Below, in pieces: positions 56,965 through 64,000 of a stretch of 64,000 bases of DNA; the first letter of the stretch is position 1, and each line of letters begins with the position of its first letter. Source of the DNA: Micromonospora sp. MA102 (GTDB lineage Bacteria; Actinomycetota; Actinomycetes; Mycobacteriales; Micromonosporaceae); the NCBI RefSeq assembly GCF_025460765.1, contig NZ_JAMWEG010000006.1, positions 186,001 to 250,000 of the forward strand, written 5' to 3'. The notes beneath the pieces are model-generated. The model saw only the letters and a program-made list of their open reading frames with translations, searched no databases and had not been told where the DNA came from. The position numbers were made by a program, and so were the translations under genes.

Positions 56965-58536
56965 ATGACGAACCCCTCGACCCTGTACCGCGGCGGAGTG
57001 CTGCACTGTCCGGCCGACCCGAGCGCGACGGCGTTGCTGGTGCGCGACGGGCGGATCGCCTGGCTGGGCGCCGACGCCGACGCGCCGGCCGCCGACCGGG
57101 TGGTGGAGCTGGGCGGGGCGCTCGTGACGCCGGCGTTCGTCGACGCGCACGTGCACGCCACCGACACGGGCCTGGCCCTGTCGGGGCTGGACCTGTCGGC
57201 GGTGCGGTCCGCGACCGGGCTGCTGGAGGCCCTGTCCGCGTTCGCCGCCGCCCTGCCGTCCGACGCGGTGGTGCTGGGGCACGGCTGGGACGAGTCGTCC
57301 TGGGCGGAGCCGGCCCTGCCCGACGCGGCGGCGCTGGACCGGGCGGCCGGGGGCCGCAAGGTGTACCTGTCGCAGGCGTCGATCCACTCGGCGCTGGTGT
57401 CGGCGGCGCTGCTGGCCGCCTGCCCGGACGCGGCGACCGCCGCCGGCTACGACCCGTCGGGCTGGCTGCGCCGCGACGCCCACCACGTGGTGCGGGCGGC
57501 GGCGCTGGGCTCGGTGACGGCGGCGCAGCGGGTGGCCGCCCAGCGCACCGCCCTGCGGCACGCCGCGTCGCTGGGGATCGCCGCGGTGCACGAGTGCGGC
57601 GGCCCGGGCACCTCCGACGAGAGCGACTTCACCGGCCTGCTGGCGATCTCCGGCGACGGCGTGCCCGAGGTGTACGGGTACTGGGGTGAGCTGCTGGGCG
57701 CCGCGAAGGCCCGGGAGCTGGGCGCGGTCGGCGCCGGCGGTGACCTGTACGCCGACGGGGCGCTCGGGTCGCGCACCGCGCACGTGTCGGCGGCGTACCT
57801 GGACGGGGAGCCCGGCGCCTGCGGGCACGGCTACGTCACCGCCGAGCAGGTGCGCGACCACCTGCTGGACTGCGCGGCGCACGGGCTGCAGGGCGGCTTC
57901 CACGCGATCGGCGACGCCGCCATCGGCACGGTGCTGGACGGGTTCGCGCAGGCCGCGCGGAAGGTGGGCGTGGACCGGCTGCGGGCGGCCCGGCACCGGG
58001 TCGAACACGCCGAGATCATGAGCAAGCGGCTCATCGCCGGGTTCGTGGAGTACGGCATCGTGGCGTCGATGCAGCCGGCGTTCGACCGGCTGTGGGGCGG
58101 CGCCGGCCGGATGTACGAGTCCCGGCTGGGCCTGTCCCGGTCGCTGGAGTCCAACCCGATGGGCGCCATGCACGGGGTGGGGGTGGCGCTGGCGTTCGGG
58201 TCGGACTCGCCGGTGACGCCGCTGGACCCGTGGGGGTCGGTGCGGGCCGCGGCGGCGCACCACAACCCGGCGCAGCGGATGAGCGCGCGGGCCGCGTTCG
58301 CCGCGCACACCCGCGGCGGGTGGCGGGCCGTGCACCTGGACAACGAGGGGGTCCTCGCCCTCGGCGCGCCGGCGACGTTCGCGGTGTGGGACACCCCGGC
58401 CGGGGTGGAGCGGGGCCTGCCGGTGCTGCAGGCCGAGGACCCGGAGGCGCGCGGCGCGGACGACCCGACGCCGCTGCCGGTGTGCCGGGCCACGGTCCTG
58501 CGCGGAGACGTGATCTATCAGGAAGGGGCTTCGTGA
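56965..58536 (+). CDS. Amidohydrolase family protein (YtcJ-like) within the lysine locus
   Basis: Metal-dependent hydrolase, 523 aa. Metal-site motifs: TPAFVDAHVHATDTG (HxH), then GGFHAIGDAAI and ARHRVEHAEIM (histidines), and ALAFGSDSPVTPLDPW (the aspartate). It resembles amidohydrolase-3/YtcJ proteins. It starts at ATG 56965, 5 bp after kdd, and is followed by kamD, so it is part of the operon. No lysine-fermentation step requires it. It might open a lactam or hydrolyse an N-acyl derivative of a pathway intermediate; that is speculation. Confidence 0.88.
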   Translation: MTNPSTLYRGGVLHCPADPSATALLVRDGRIAWLGADADAPAADRVVELGGALVTPAFVDAHVHATDTGLALSGLDLSAVRSATGLLEALSAFAAALPSDAVVLGHGWDESSWAEPALPDAAALDRAAGGRKVYLSQASIHSALVSAALLAACPDAATAAGYDPSGWLRRDAHHVVRAAALGSVTAAQRVAAQRTALRHAASLGIAAVHECGGPGTSDESDFTGLLAISGDGVPEVYGYWGELLGAAKARELGAVGAGGDLYADGALGSRTAHVSAAYLDGEPGACGHGYVTAEQVRDHLLDCAAHGLQGGFHAIGDAAIGTVLDGFAQAARKVGVDRLRAARHRVEHAEIMSKRLIAGFVEYGIVASMQPAFDRLWGGAGRMYESRLGLSRSLESNPMGAMHGVGVALAFGSDSPVTPLDPWGSVRAAAAHHNPAQRMSARAAFAAHTRGGWRAVHLDNEGVLALGAPATFAVWDTPAGVERGLPVLQAEDPEARGADDPTPLPVCRATVLRGDVIYQEGAS

Positions 58537-58573
58537 GCGTGCGGAGCATCGGCACAGACAGGGGCGCGACGGC

Positions 58574-60133
58574 GTGACAGGCAAGCTTGGGCTGGATCCG
58601 GCGCTGGTGGCGCGGGCGCGGGAGTTGGCGCGCCGCGCCGGGCAGCCGGTGGTGGATCTGGCGCGCAGCCACACCACCGTGTCGGTGGAGCGGGCGGTGC
58701 TGCGGCTGGCCGGGGTGACCGGCGCCGACCCCGACGGCATCCCGTGGGTGAACCGTCTCGTCGACGCGGTCGTCGCCGACGTCGGTCTCGGCCACGGGGT
58801 GGCCGCGCCGGTGTTCGACGCCCTGGCGCGGGAGCAGATCGCCGACGTGACGCTGCTGGCGCAGAAGGCCGCCGCCGGGTCGGTGCGGTTCACCCAGCCC
58901 ACCGGCAAGGCCGCCACGGCCGCCCGGCGGGCCGCCCGGAAGGCGGTCGCCGCGGGTGTGCGGCAGATCGACCGGCGCCGCGCCGAACGGGAGCGGCTGG
59001 TGAAGCGGTACGGGGACCCGAAGCAGCGGCCCTGGATCTACCTGATCGTGGCGACCGGCGACATCTACGAGGACATCCCGCAGGCGCAGGCCGCGGCGCG
59101 GGCCGGGGCGGACATCATCGCCGTGATCCGCTCCACCGGGCAGTCGCTGCTGGACTACGTGCCCGAGGGCGCCACCCGGGAGGGCTTCGCCGGCACCTAC
59201 GCCACGCAGGAGAACTTCCGGCTCATGCGGGCCGCGCTGGACGAGTCGTCGCGGGAGTTGGGCCGGTACGTGCGGCTGACGAACTACGCGTCGGGCCTGT
59301 GCATGCCGGAGATGGCCACCCTGGCCGGCCTGGAACGGCTCGACATGATGCTCAACGACTCGATGTACGGGATCCTGTTCCGCGACATCAACCCGATCCG
59401 CACGTTCGTCGACCAGCGGTTCTCCCGGCAGGTGCACGCCCGCGCCGGCATCATCATCAACACCGGCGAGGACAACTACCTCACCACCGCCGACGCGGTC
59501 GACGAGGCGCACACGGTGACGGTGTCGCAGCTGCTCAACGAGTACTTCGCCCACGAGGCGGGACTGGCCGACTGGCAGCTCGGCCTGGGCCACGCGTTCG
59601 AGATCAACCCGGACCTGCCGGAGTCGTTCCGGCTGGAGCTGGCGCACGCGCTGCTGGCCCGGGAACTGTTCCCCGACGCGCCGCTGAAGTGGATGCCGCC
59701 GACCAAGCACATGACCGGCGACGTGTTCCGCGGCAACCTGCTCGACGGGTTCTTCAACCTGGTCGGCACCATGACCGGGCAGGGCATCCTGCTGGTCGGC
59801 ATGATGACCGAGGCGGTGGTCACCCCGTGGCTGTCCGACCGGGACATCGCCCTGCAGAACGTGCGGTACGTGCTGGGCGCCGCCGGCGGCCTGCACGAGG
59901 ACTTCGTGCCCGCACCCGGCGGGTTCATCCAGCAGCGCGCCCACCGGGTGCTCGGCGAGGCCGTCGACCTGCTGGAGCGCATCGGCGACCAGTCGCTGCT
60001 CACCGCGATCGCCGAGGGCACCTTCGGGATCATGAAGCGGCCCGCCGACCGGGGCAAGGGCCTCGACGGCGTCGCGAAGCACGAGGCCGACTACTACAAC
60101 CCCGCCACGGACATCCTGGAGCAGGCGGCATGA
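58574..60133 (+). CDS. kamD: Lysine 5,6-aminomutase alpha subunit (KamD)
   Basis: Large PLP-binding TIM-barrel subunit of adenosylcobalamin-dependent lysine (beta-lysine) 5,6-aminomutase, 519 aa, full length. Seen: KLGLDPALVARARELARR, WIYLIVATGDIYEDIPQAQAAARAGADIIAVIRSTGQSLLDYVPEG, GTYATQENFRLMR, NDSMYGILFRDINPIRTFVDQRFSRQVHARAGIIINTGEDNYLTTADAVDEAH, WMPPTKHMTGDVFRGNLLDGF. These conserved stretches identify the family clearly. It moves the terminal amino group of beta-lysine to C5. Overlaps kamE by 4 bp (ATGA). Confidence 0.96.
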   Translation: MTGKLGLDPALVARARELARRAGQPVVDLARSHTTVSVERAVLRLAGVTGADPDGIPWVNRLVDAVVADVGLGHGVAAPVFDALAREQIADVTLLAQKAAAGSVRFTQPTGKAATAARRAARKAVAAGVRQIDRRRAERERLVKRYGDPKQRPWIYLIVATGDIYEDIPQAQAAARAGADIIAVIRSTGQSLLDYVPEGATREGFAGTYATQENFRLMRAALDESSRELGRYVRLTNYASGLCMPEMATLAGLERLDMMLNDSMYGILFRDINPIRTFVDQRFSRQVHARAGIIINTGEDNYLTTADAVDEAHTVTVSQLLNEYFAHEAGLADWQLGLGHAFEINPDLPESFRLELAHALLARELFPDAPLKWMPPTKHMTGDVFRGNLLDGFFNLVGTMTGQGILLVGMMTEAVVTPWLSDRDIALQNVRYVLGAAGGLHEDFVPAPGGFIQQRAHRVLGEAVDLLERIGDQSLLTAIAEGTFGIMKRPADRGKGLDGVAKHEADYYNPATDILEQAA

Positions 60134-60882
60134 CGGAGAAGAAGATCGTCCGGCCGTACGGGGACACCACCGGCGACGGCATGGTGCAGGTGTCGTTCAC
60201 GCTGCCGGTGCCGCACGACAAGCGCGCCGAGGGCGCCGCCGTGCAGCTGGCCAACAAGATGGGCATGGACCCGGCCATGCTGGTGCACGCCAAGCAGATG
60301 GGCGACGGATTCACCTTCTTCGTCGTCTACGGCCGGGTGAACCACCTCGTGGACCTGGACAAGGTGCAGGTGGTGGAACGGGACTTCCCGCTGCTGTCGG
60401 CCAAGGAGGTCAACACGGTGGTGAAGCAGCGGCTGCGGCGCAAGCTGTCCGTGGTGGGCGCCTGCATCGGCACCGACGCGCACACCGTCGGCATCGACGC
60501 CATCCTCAACGTGAAGGGCATCGCCGGGGAGAAGGGCCTGGAGTACTACCGCGAACTCAAGGTCACCAACCTGGGCGCGCAGGTCAGCGTCCCCGAGCTG
60601 GTCGAGGCCGCCCGGCAGGAGAAGGCCGACGCCGTGCTGGTCTCCCAGGTCGTCACGCAACGCGACGCGCACCTGCACAACACCCGGGAGATGTCCGCCG
60701 CGTTCCGGGAGGCCATGCCCGCCGGCAGGCGGCCCCTGCTCATCGTCGGCGGCCCCCGCTTCGACGAGACCATGACCGGGGAGCTGGGCGTCGACCGGAT
60801 CTTCGGCCGCGGCACCACCCCCGGCGAGGTCGCCAGCTACCTGGTCCACGCCCTGATCACCGAGAAGAAGGCGAGAGCATGA
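60130..60882 (+). CDS. kamE: Lysine 5,6-aminomutase beta subunit (KamE), B12-binding
   Basis: Small subunit, 250 aa. The N-terminal accessory segment (VQVSFTLPVPHDKRAEGAAVQLANKMGMD) precedes a Rossmann-like B12 domain with the base-off/His-on motif GTDAHTVGIDAIL; Asp116-x-His118-x-x-Gly121 gives the cobalt-ligating His118. VVGACIGTDAH also supplies the region of the PLP-binding lysine arrangement, though I did not locate that lysine with certainty. RPLLIVGGPR and FGRGTTPGEVASYL end the domain. ATG 60130 is set by the overlap with kamD; the long upstream frame is a shadow. Confidence 0.96.
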   Translation: MTEKKIVRPYGDTTGDGMVQVSFTLPVPHDKRAEGAAVQLANKMGMDPAMLVHAKQMGDGFTFFVVYGRVNHLVDLDKVQVVERDFPLLSAKEVNTVVKQRLRRKLSVVGACIGTDAHTVGIDAILNVKGIAGEKGLEYYRELKVTNLGAQVSVPELVEAARQEKADAVLVSQVVTQRDAHLHNTREMSAAFREAMPAGRRPLLIVGGPRFDETMTGELGVDRIFGRGTTPGEVASYLVHALITEKKARA

Positions 60883-61271
60883 GTGACCCCCGGGTCGGCC
60901 TGACCGTCACCCACCGCCGGTACGTGCCGTACTCCCACGCCCACTACGCCGGCAACCTGGTCGACGGGGCGTACGCGCTGGGCCTGTTCGGCGACGTCGC
61001 CACCGAGGTGTGCATCCGCACCGACGGCGACGAGGGTCTATTCGCCTCCTACTCGGACGTGCAGTTCAAGGCGCCCATGAAGGCCGGTGACGTGCTGGAG
61101 GTGACCGCCACGGTCACCCGGGTGGGCACCCGCAGCCGCACCATCGACTTCGCCGCCCGGGTGGTGTGCCGGGGCCGCCCCGACAAGGGCGAGTCCGCCG
61201 CCGAGGTCCTCGCCGAGCCGATCGTCGCGGTCACCGCCACCGGCACGGTGGTCGTCCCCCCAGCGGCGTGA
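60879..61271 (+). CDS. kal: 3-aminobutyryl-CoA ammonia lyase (Kal)
   Basis: Hotdog-fold enzyme, 130 aa, that removes ammonia from L-3-aminobutyryl-CoA to give crotonyl-CoA. Recognised by VTHRRYVPYSHAHYAGNLVDGAYALGLFGDVATE (partly listed) and YSDVQFKAPMKAGDVLEVTATVTRVGTRSRTIDF, together with its place after kamE. ATG 60879 overlaps the kamE stop. The preceding pathway enzyme Kce is not in the window. Confidence in the specific product rests on context as well as sequence. Confidence 0.9.
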   Translation: MSDPRVGLTVTHRRYVPYSHAHYAGNLVDGAYALGLFGDVATEVCIRTDGDEGLFASYSDVQFKAPMKAGDVLEVTATVTRVGTRSRTIDFAARVVCRGRPDKGESAAEVLAEPIVAVTATGTVVVPPAA

Positions 61272-61329
61272 GCGCGAGGAGTGGGCCGGGTTTGCGAGCC
61301 CCGCAGTCGCGAGCGAAGGACAGCTCCGC

Positions 61330-62667
61330 GTGAACCTCGCCGTCTGCGCTGACGTCGGGTCGACGTACACGAAGGCGGCGGTGGTCGACCTCGACGGCGG
61401 CCGGCTCGTCGCCGCGGCGGCCGCGCCCACCACCGTCGGCACCGACGTGCTGCACGGCCTGGACACCGCGGTCGGCGCCGCCACCGCCGGGCTGGCCGCC
61501 GGTGACCTGCCCTGGTACGTGTGCTCGTCGGCCGGCGGTGGCCTGCGGCTGGCCGTCATCGGCTACGAGCCCCTCGTGACCGCGCAGGCCGGCCGGCGGG
61601 TCGGGTTGTCCGCCGGGGCGAACGTGGTGCACGTGGCCGCCGGGCGGCTCGGCGCGGCCGAGCTGACCGCGCTGCGCGCCGCCCGCCCCGACGTGGTGCT
61701 GCTCGTCGGCGGCACCGACGGCGGCGACGCCGACACCCTCACCCACAACGCCACCCGGCTGGCCCGGGCCCGCTGGCGGGTGCCCGTCGTGCTCGCCGGC
61801 AACGCCGACGTCCGCGACGACCTGCACGCCCTGCTCGCCGCGGCGGGAGTGCCGGTCACCGCCGCCGACAACGTGCTGCCGCGCATCGGGGTGCTCGCCC
61901 CCGCGCCGGCCCGCGCCGCGATCCGGCAGGTGTTCCTGCGGCACGTCATCGGCGGCAAGAAACTGTCCCGCGGCACCCGGTTCGCCCGCCTGGTGCGGGC
62001 CGCCACCCCCGACGCGGTGCTCACCGGGGTGGAGGTCCTCGCCGACGCCCTCGGCGGGGACCTGGCCGTCGTCGACGTCGGCGGCGCCACCACCGACGTG
62101 TACTCGGTGCTCACCCCCGACGAACGCGACACCGGCCCCAGCCAGGAGGTCACCGGCACCCTGTGGCGGGCCCGCACCGTCGAGGGGGACCTCGGCATGC
62201 GGTGGAGCGCCCCCGGCGTGGTCCGCGCCGCCGCCGAGGAACGCCTCCTCGCGCCCGGCGAGGAGGACGACCTGGCGGCCGCGGCGGCCGTGCGGGCCGC
62301 CGAGCCCGGCTTCCTGGCCGCCGGCGACGCCGACCGGGCCGCCGACCGGCGCATCGCCGCGCTCGCCGCCACGGTGGCGCTGCGCCGCCACGCCCGCGGC
62401 GCCGCCACCGGCGAACGCGCCGGCCGGGACCTGCGCGACGTCAAGCTGATGGTCGGCTCCGGCGGGGTGCTGCGGCACGCGGCGCCCGGCGACGCCGCCG
62501 AGGTGCTCGCCGCGGTCCTCGGCGACCACGCCGGCGGGTGGCCGCTGCCCCGCGCCGCCCGCCCCGTCGTCGACGTCGACTACGTCCTGGCCGCCGGTGG
62601 GCTGCTCGCCGCCGACCACCCCGGCGCGGCGGCCGCGCTGCTGCGCCGCCACCTCTCCGGGGCCTGA
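61330..62667 (+). CDS. MutL/GlmL-family ATPase, probable reactivase of lysine 5,6-aminomutase (KamB-like)
   Basis: ASKHA-fold ATPase of 445 aa, related to GlmL/MutL of glutamate mutase loci. Phosphate and adenosine motifs: VCADVGSTYTKAAVVDLDGG at the N-terminus, LLVGGTDGGDADTL, LAVVDVGGATTDVYSVLTPDE and MVGSGGVLRHA. GlmL-like proteins, and KamB in lysine fermenters, are thought to reactivate the B12 enzyme after cofactor damage. Context next to kamDE supports that role. GTG 61330 is the first codon; 58 bp separate it from kal. A second reactivase partner (KamC) is not seen here. Confidence 0.88.
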   Translation: MNLAVCADVGSTYTKAAVVDLDGGRLVAAAAAPTTVGTDVLHGLDTAVGAATAGLAAGDLPWYVCSSAGGGLRLAVIGYEPLVTAQAGRRVGLSAGANVVHVAAGRLGAAELTALRAARPDVVLLVGGTDGGDADTLTHNATRLARARWRVPVVLAGNADVRDDLHALLAAAGVPVTAADNVLPRIGVLAPAPARAAIRQVFLRHVIGGKKLSRGTRFARLVRAATPDAVLTGVEVLADALGGDLAVVDVGGATTDVYSVLTPDERDTGPSQEVTGTLWRARTVEGDLGMRWSAPGVVRAAAEERLLAPGEEDDLAAAAAVRAAEPGFLAAGDADRAADRRIAALAATVALRRHARGAATGERAGRDLRDVKLMVGSGGVLRHAAPGDAAEVLAAVLGDHAGGWPLPRAARPVVDVDYVLAAGGLLAADHPGAAAALLRRHLSGA

Positions 62668-62686
62668 GCGCCACCCGGCGGCGAGC

Positions 62687-63090
62687 TTCGCGCGTTCCGC
62701 CACCGTCAAGACGCCCGCAAGCAACTTCACCGGGGACGTCTACCTCACCCCTGTCTACACCGGCACGGAGCCGTCACGGATGACCGTCGCCCTCGTGCGG
62801 TTCACCCCGGGCGCCCGAACCCACTGGCACTCTTACGCCGTGGGGCAGACCCTGCACGTCACCGAAGGGGTGGGCCTGGTCGGCACCCGCGACGGCACCG
62901 TGCTGCGCGTGCGTGCCGGCGACACCGTCGTCTGCCCGCCCGGTGAGGAGCACTGGCACGGCGCCACGCTGACACGTTCATGAGCCACCTGGCCATGCTG
63001 GAGGCGCTGCCCGGCGGGCAGGACCCCACCACCTGGCTGGAGCCCCTCCCCGACGAGCGGTACCGGGCCGCGCACCAGCGCGACACCTGA
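62687..63090 (+). pseudogene. Frameshifted cupin-domain protein remnant
   Basis: The cupin core is readable in one frame: FTGDVYLTPVYTG, VALVRFTPGARTHWHSYAVGQTLHVTEG (HxH-type metal motif), RAGDTVVCPPGEEHWHGA. It ends at a TGA (62981-62983). The natural continuation, FMSHLAML...TTWLEPLPDERY, is in the next frame and ends at 63090. One missing base near 62976 would join them. There is also no plausible own start codon: the frame runs back into the MutL-like gene. It looks like a decayed cupin of the carbon-carbon-lyase-associated type; a sequencing error could explain the frameshift but not the missing start. Confidence 0.7.
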
Positions 63091-63154
63091 GAGCCCCGCG
63101 CCCGGACCTTCGCAAAGCGTCGGGAAACCGGCGTTCGCATCGAGACGCGCCGAC

Positions 63155-63171
63155 GCGACACGCCGTGTCGC
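63155..63171. promoter_or_regulatory. GCGACAC-gcc-GTGTCGC palindrome upstream of the ncRNA promoter
   Basis: A perfect 7-bp-arm palindrome lies 24 bp upstream of the TTGACA at 63195, at a distance suited to an activator or repressor of the putative RNA gene. Confidence 0.4.
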
Positions 63172-63194
63172 AACACACGACAGGCCCGGGTGGG

Positions 63195-63225
63195 TTGACA
63201 GCGGCGGGGGTGCACGCCGTACCGT
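63195..63225 (+). promoter_or_regulatory. Promoter of the putative ncRNA
   Basis: A perfect -35 TTGACA (63195-63200) and a -10 TACCGT (63220-63225, TANNNT) with a 19-bp spacer. It is the only consensus -35 hexamer I noticed in the window; transcription would start near 63232. Confidence 0.6.
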
Positions 63226-63231
63226 CTTTGA

Positions 63232-63522
63232 GTCCTACCACGGGAAGCGGCTGTTGTTCGCTTCGTCCCTTCGTCCGCTGGCCGAGCGACCGGAAGGTTG
63301 CGGCGGCCAGGTCCAGCGGGCGGGGGTCGGCGGGGCGGCGCGAACCGGCCGCGGTTACCGGTGTACGGGCAGGGTGAAAGGCACGGCCAGTAGACAACGG
63401 CCGGGCGGGGGCAGCCAGTCCACGTCAGGTCGGTCCGAAGGTCGGCGCCGATCGTCCTCGCCCCACCGGCCGGGAAGGGCCTGGGAGCATCGGGGCGCGG
63501 CGCGAGCCGCGCCCCGATTTTC
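63232..63522 (+). ncRNA. Putative structured small RNA, about 290 nt
   Basis: The region has a promoter, a strong terminator and no convincing protein. Internal helices include CTGGCCG/CGGCCAG enclosing GCGACC-GGAA-GGTTGC (63281-63313), a GNRA-capped hairpin, and GGGAAGCG/CGCTTCGTCCC nearer the 5' end. It is followed by its own U-tailed terminator. It does not carry the conserved blocks of tmRNA, SRP RNA or RNase P RNA. A 6S or Ms1-type RNA polymerase-binding RNA, as known from other actinobacteria, is a candidate, but identity is not shown. Confidence 0.5.
63489..63521 (+). terminator. Intrinsic terminator of the ncRNA
   Basis: A 13-bp perfect stem (63489-63501 with 63506-63518), GCGA tetraloop and a terminal TTTT (63518-63521); the only classical U-tailed terminator seen in the window. 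Confidence 0.92.
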
Positions 63523-63561
63523 GTGCCCGCTTCAGGCCCCGGCCAGGCCGGTGCGACCGGT

Positions 63562-63567
63562 TAAGCT
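63562..63567 (+). promoter_or_regulatory. -10 box for a leaderless antitoxin mRNA
   Basis: TAAGCT (TANNNT) ends 7 bases before ATG 63575, within GACCGGTTAAGCT, almost the same context as at 42762. Confidence 0.5.
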
Positions 63568-63574
63568 GTGCGGT

Positions 63575-63883
63575 ATGACCGGAGCGGTGCGGAAACTGTC
63601 GATCTCGGTCCCGCCGGACGTCGCCGAACGCCTCGAACGGGAACCCAACGCCAGCGCCTTCCTCGTGCACGCCGCGCGGTCGCTGATGCGCCGGGAAGCC
63701 CTCGACGCCGAGCTGGCCCACCAGGGCGTCACCGTCACCGAGGAGGGCATCGCCCGGGCGCGGGCGGCGCGCGCCGCCGTGGACGTGGCCTGGCCGGCCG
63801 AGCGCTACCAGGCGATCCGGGAGCGGGCGCGGCAGGCCGCCGCCGACGGCGAGGACCGCACCTCCCGGGTCACCGCCGCGTGA
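63575..63883 (+). CDS. Antitoxin-like CopG/RHH-type protein
   Basis: Protein of 102 aa. The N-terminus RKLSISVPPDVAERLEREPNASAFLVHAARSLMRRE has the short beta strand followed by two helices of ribbon-helix-helix proteins (VapB/CopG-like). The C-terminal half is a long charged helix (GVTVTEEGIARARAARAAVDVAWPAERYQAIRERARQAA, in part), typical of an antitoxin toxin-binding tail. It overlaps the next gene by 4 bp (GTGA) and appears leaderless, both common for toxin-antitoxin modules. No typical RHH Arg-rich tip was confirmed. Confidence 0.7.
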   Translation: MTGAVRKLSISVPPDVAERLEREPNASAFLVHAARSLMRREALDAELAHQGVTVTEEGIARARAARAAVDVAWPAERYQAIRERARQAAADGEDRTSRVTAA

Positions 63884-64000
63884 GCGACCCCGACGACGGC
63901 CCACCCGTGCGGCTGGTCCTCGACCGCTCGACGCTGCTGGCGTACCTGGCCGGGTCGGTGCACGTGGGGGAGACGCTGCACGAGGTGATCGCCGACGGGG
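63880..64000 (+). CDS. Possible PIN-domain toxin (5' end only)
   Basis: Forty codons are visible from GTG 63880 to the window edge. They read ...PVRLVLDRSTLLAYLAGSVHVGETLHEVIADG. LVLDRSTLLAYL fits the first strand and acidic residue of PIN-type nucleases (consensus VLDTSALLAYL), followed by a GExL-like helix. With the antitoxin-like gene just upstream and overlapping, a VapBC-type module is likely. Catalytic residues downstream cannot be checked. Confidence 0.55.
   Translation, partial: MSDPDDGPPVRLVLDRSTLLAYLAGSVHVGETLHEVIADG

Noticed and set aside
63232..63522. RNase P RNA identity for the putative ncRNA, suggested by AGGGTGAAAGG
   Set aside because: The other universally conserved RNase P blocks near the 5' and 3' ends are missing, and the length is too short for the actinobacterial type.

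Overview
The window is very GC-rich actinomycete chromosomal DNA. GTG starts, 4-bp stop/start overlaps and TANNNT -10 boxes placed 6-8 bases before the start codon are common. Gene content (caa3 oxidase, NiFe hydrogenase, IdeR-type iron box, CsbD, teichoic-acid-type transferase) and codon bias point to a soil actinomycete, most likely Micromonosporaceae; the family is an inference. I saw no tRNA, rRNA, CRISPR array, insertion sequence or prophage gene.

Layout. 1-3752 (minus): a LacI-regulated ABC importer with a family-5 binding protein, probably for an oligosaccharide. 3938-8381: an FkbM methyltransferase, a YccF protein, and a PucR regulator divergent from an FAD dehydrogenase, plus an unexplained three-helix inverted-repeat element at 4809-4892. 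8421-36017 is the centrepiece. A partial cytochrome c maturation system I (ccmC, E, F, G, H-I; minus) diverges from a complete bc-caa3 respiratory chain (ctaC with fused cytochrome c, ctaD, ctaE, a small membrane gene, ctaG, cytochrome c, qcrC, qcrA, qcrB; plus). Directly after come a PadR regulator, two SIS-domain proteins flanking a HypC-like protein, and hypF. Convergent with these is a 13-gene minus-strand [NiFe]-hydrogenase operon: an unknown 470-aa protein, maturation protease, hypA, hemerythrin, small and large subunits, NifU-like, DUF5947, two tiny genes, hypC, hypD and hypE. The arrangement suggests one H2-to-O2 respiratory island: the hydrogenase supplies electrons, the bc complex and caa3 oxidase carry them to oxygen, and the Ccm proteins build the extra c-type cytochromes. 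hypB and ccmA/B/D are not in the window.

36204-41540 holds a small Rho_N-like protein and an iron-siderophore uptake locus (FecE, two FecCD permeases, binding protein, siderophore-interacting protein) around a near-perfect IdeR/DtxR box. 41639-54263 is mixed housekeeping and accessory content: an FUSC-like membrane protein, M24 peptidase, acyl-CoA dehydrogenase, Lrp regulator, CDP-glycerol glycerophosphotransferase, histidine phosphatase, XRE regulator/SDR pair, CsbD, YnfA, and a DrrAB-type ABC exporter with a DUF4097 protein and a divergent two-part regulator whose promoter region is dense in GTTGC motifs.

54348-62667 is a lysine fermentation-type locus: kamA (minus), then kdd, an amidohydrolase, kamD, kamE, kal and a MutL/KamB-like reactivase. 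The acetyl-CoA-dependent cleavage enzyme (kce) is absent here. The right end has a frameshifted cupin remnant, a probable ~290-nt structured RNA with promoter and strong terminator, and the start of an antitoxin/PIN-like pair cut by the window edge.
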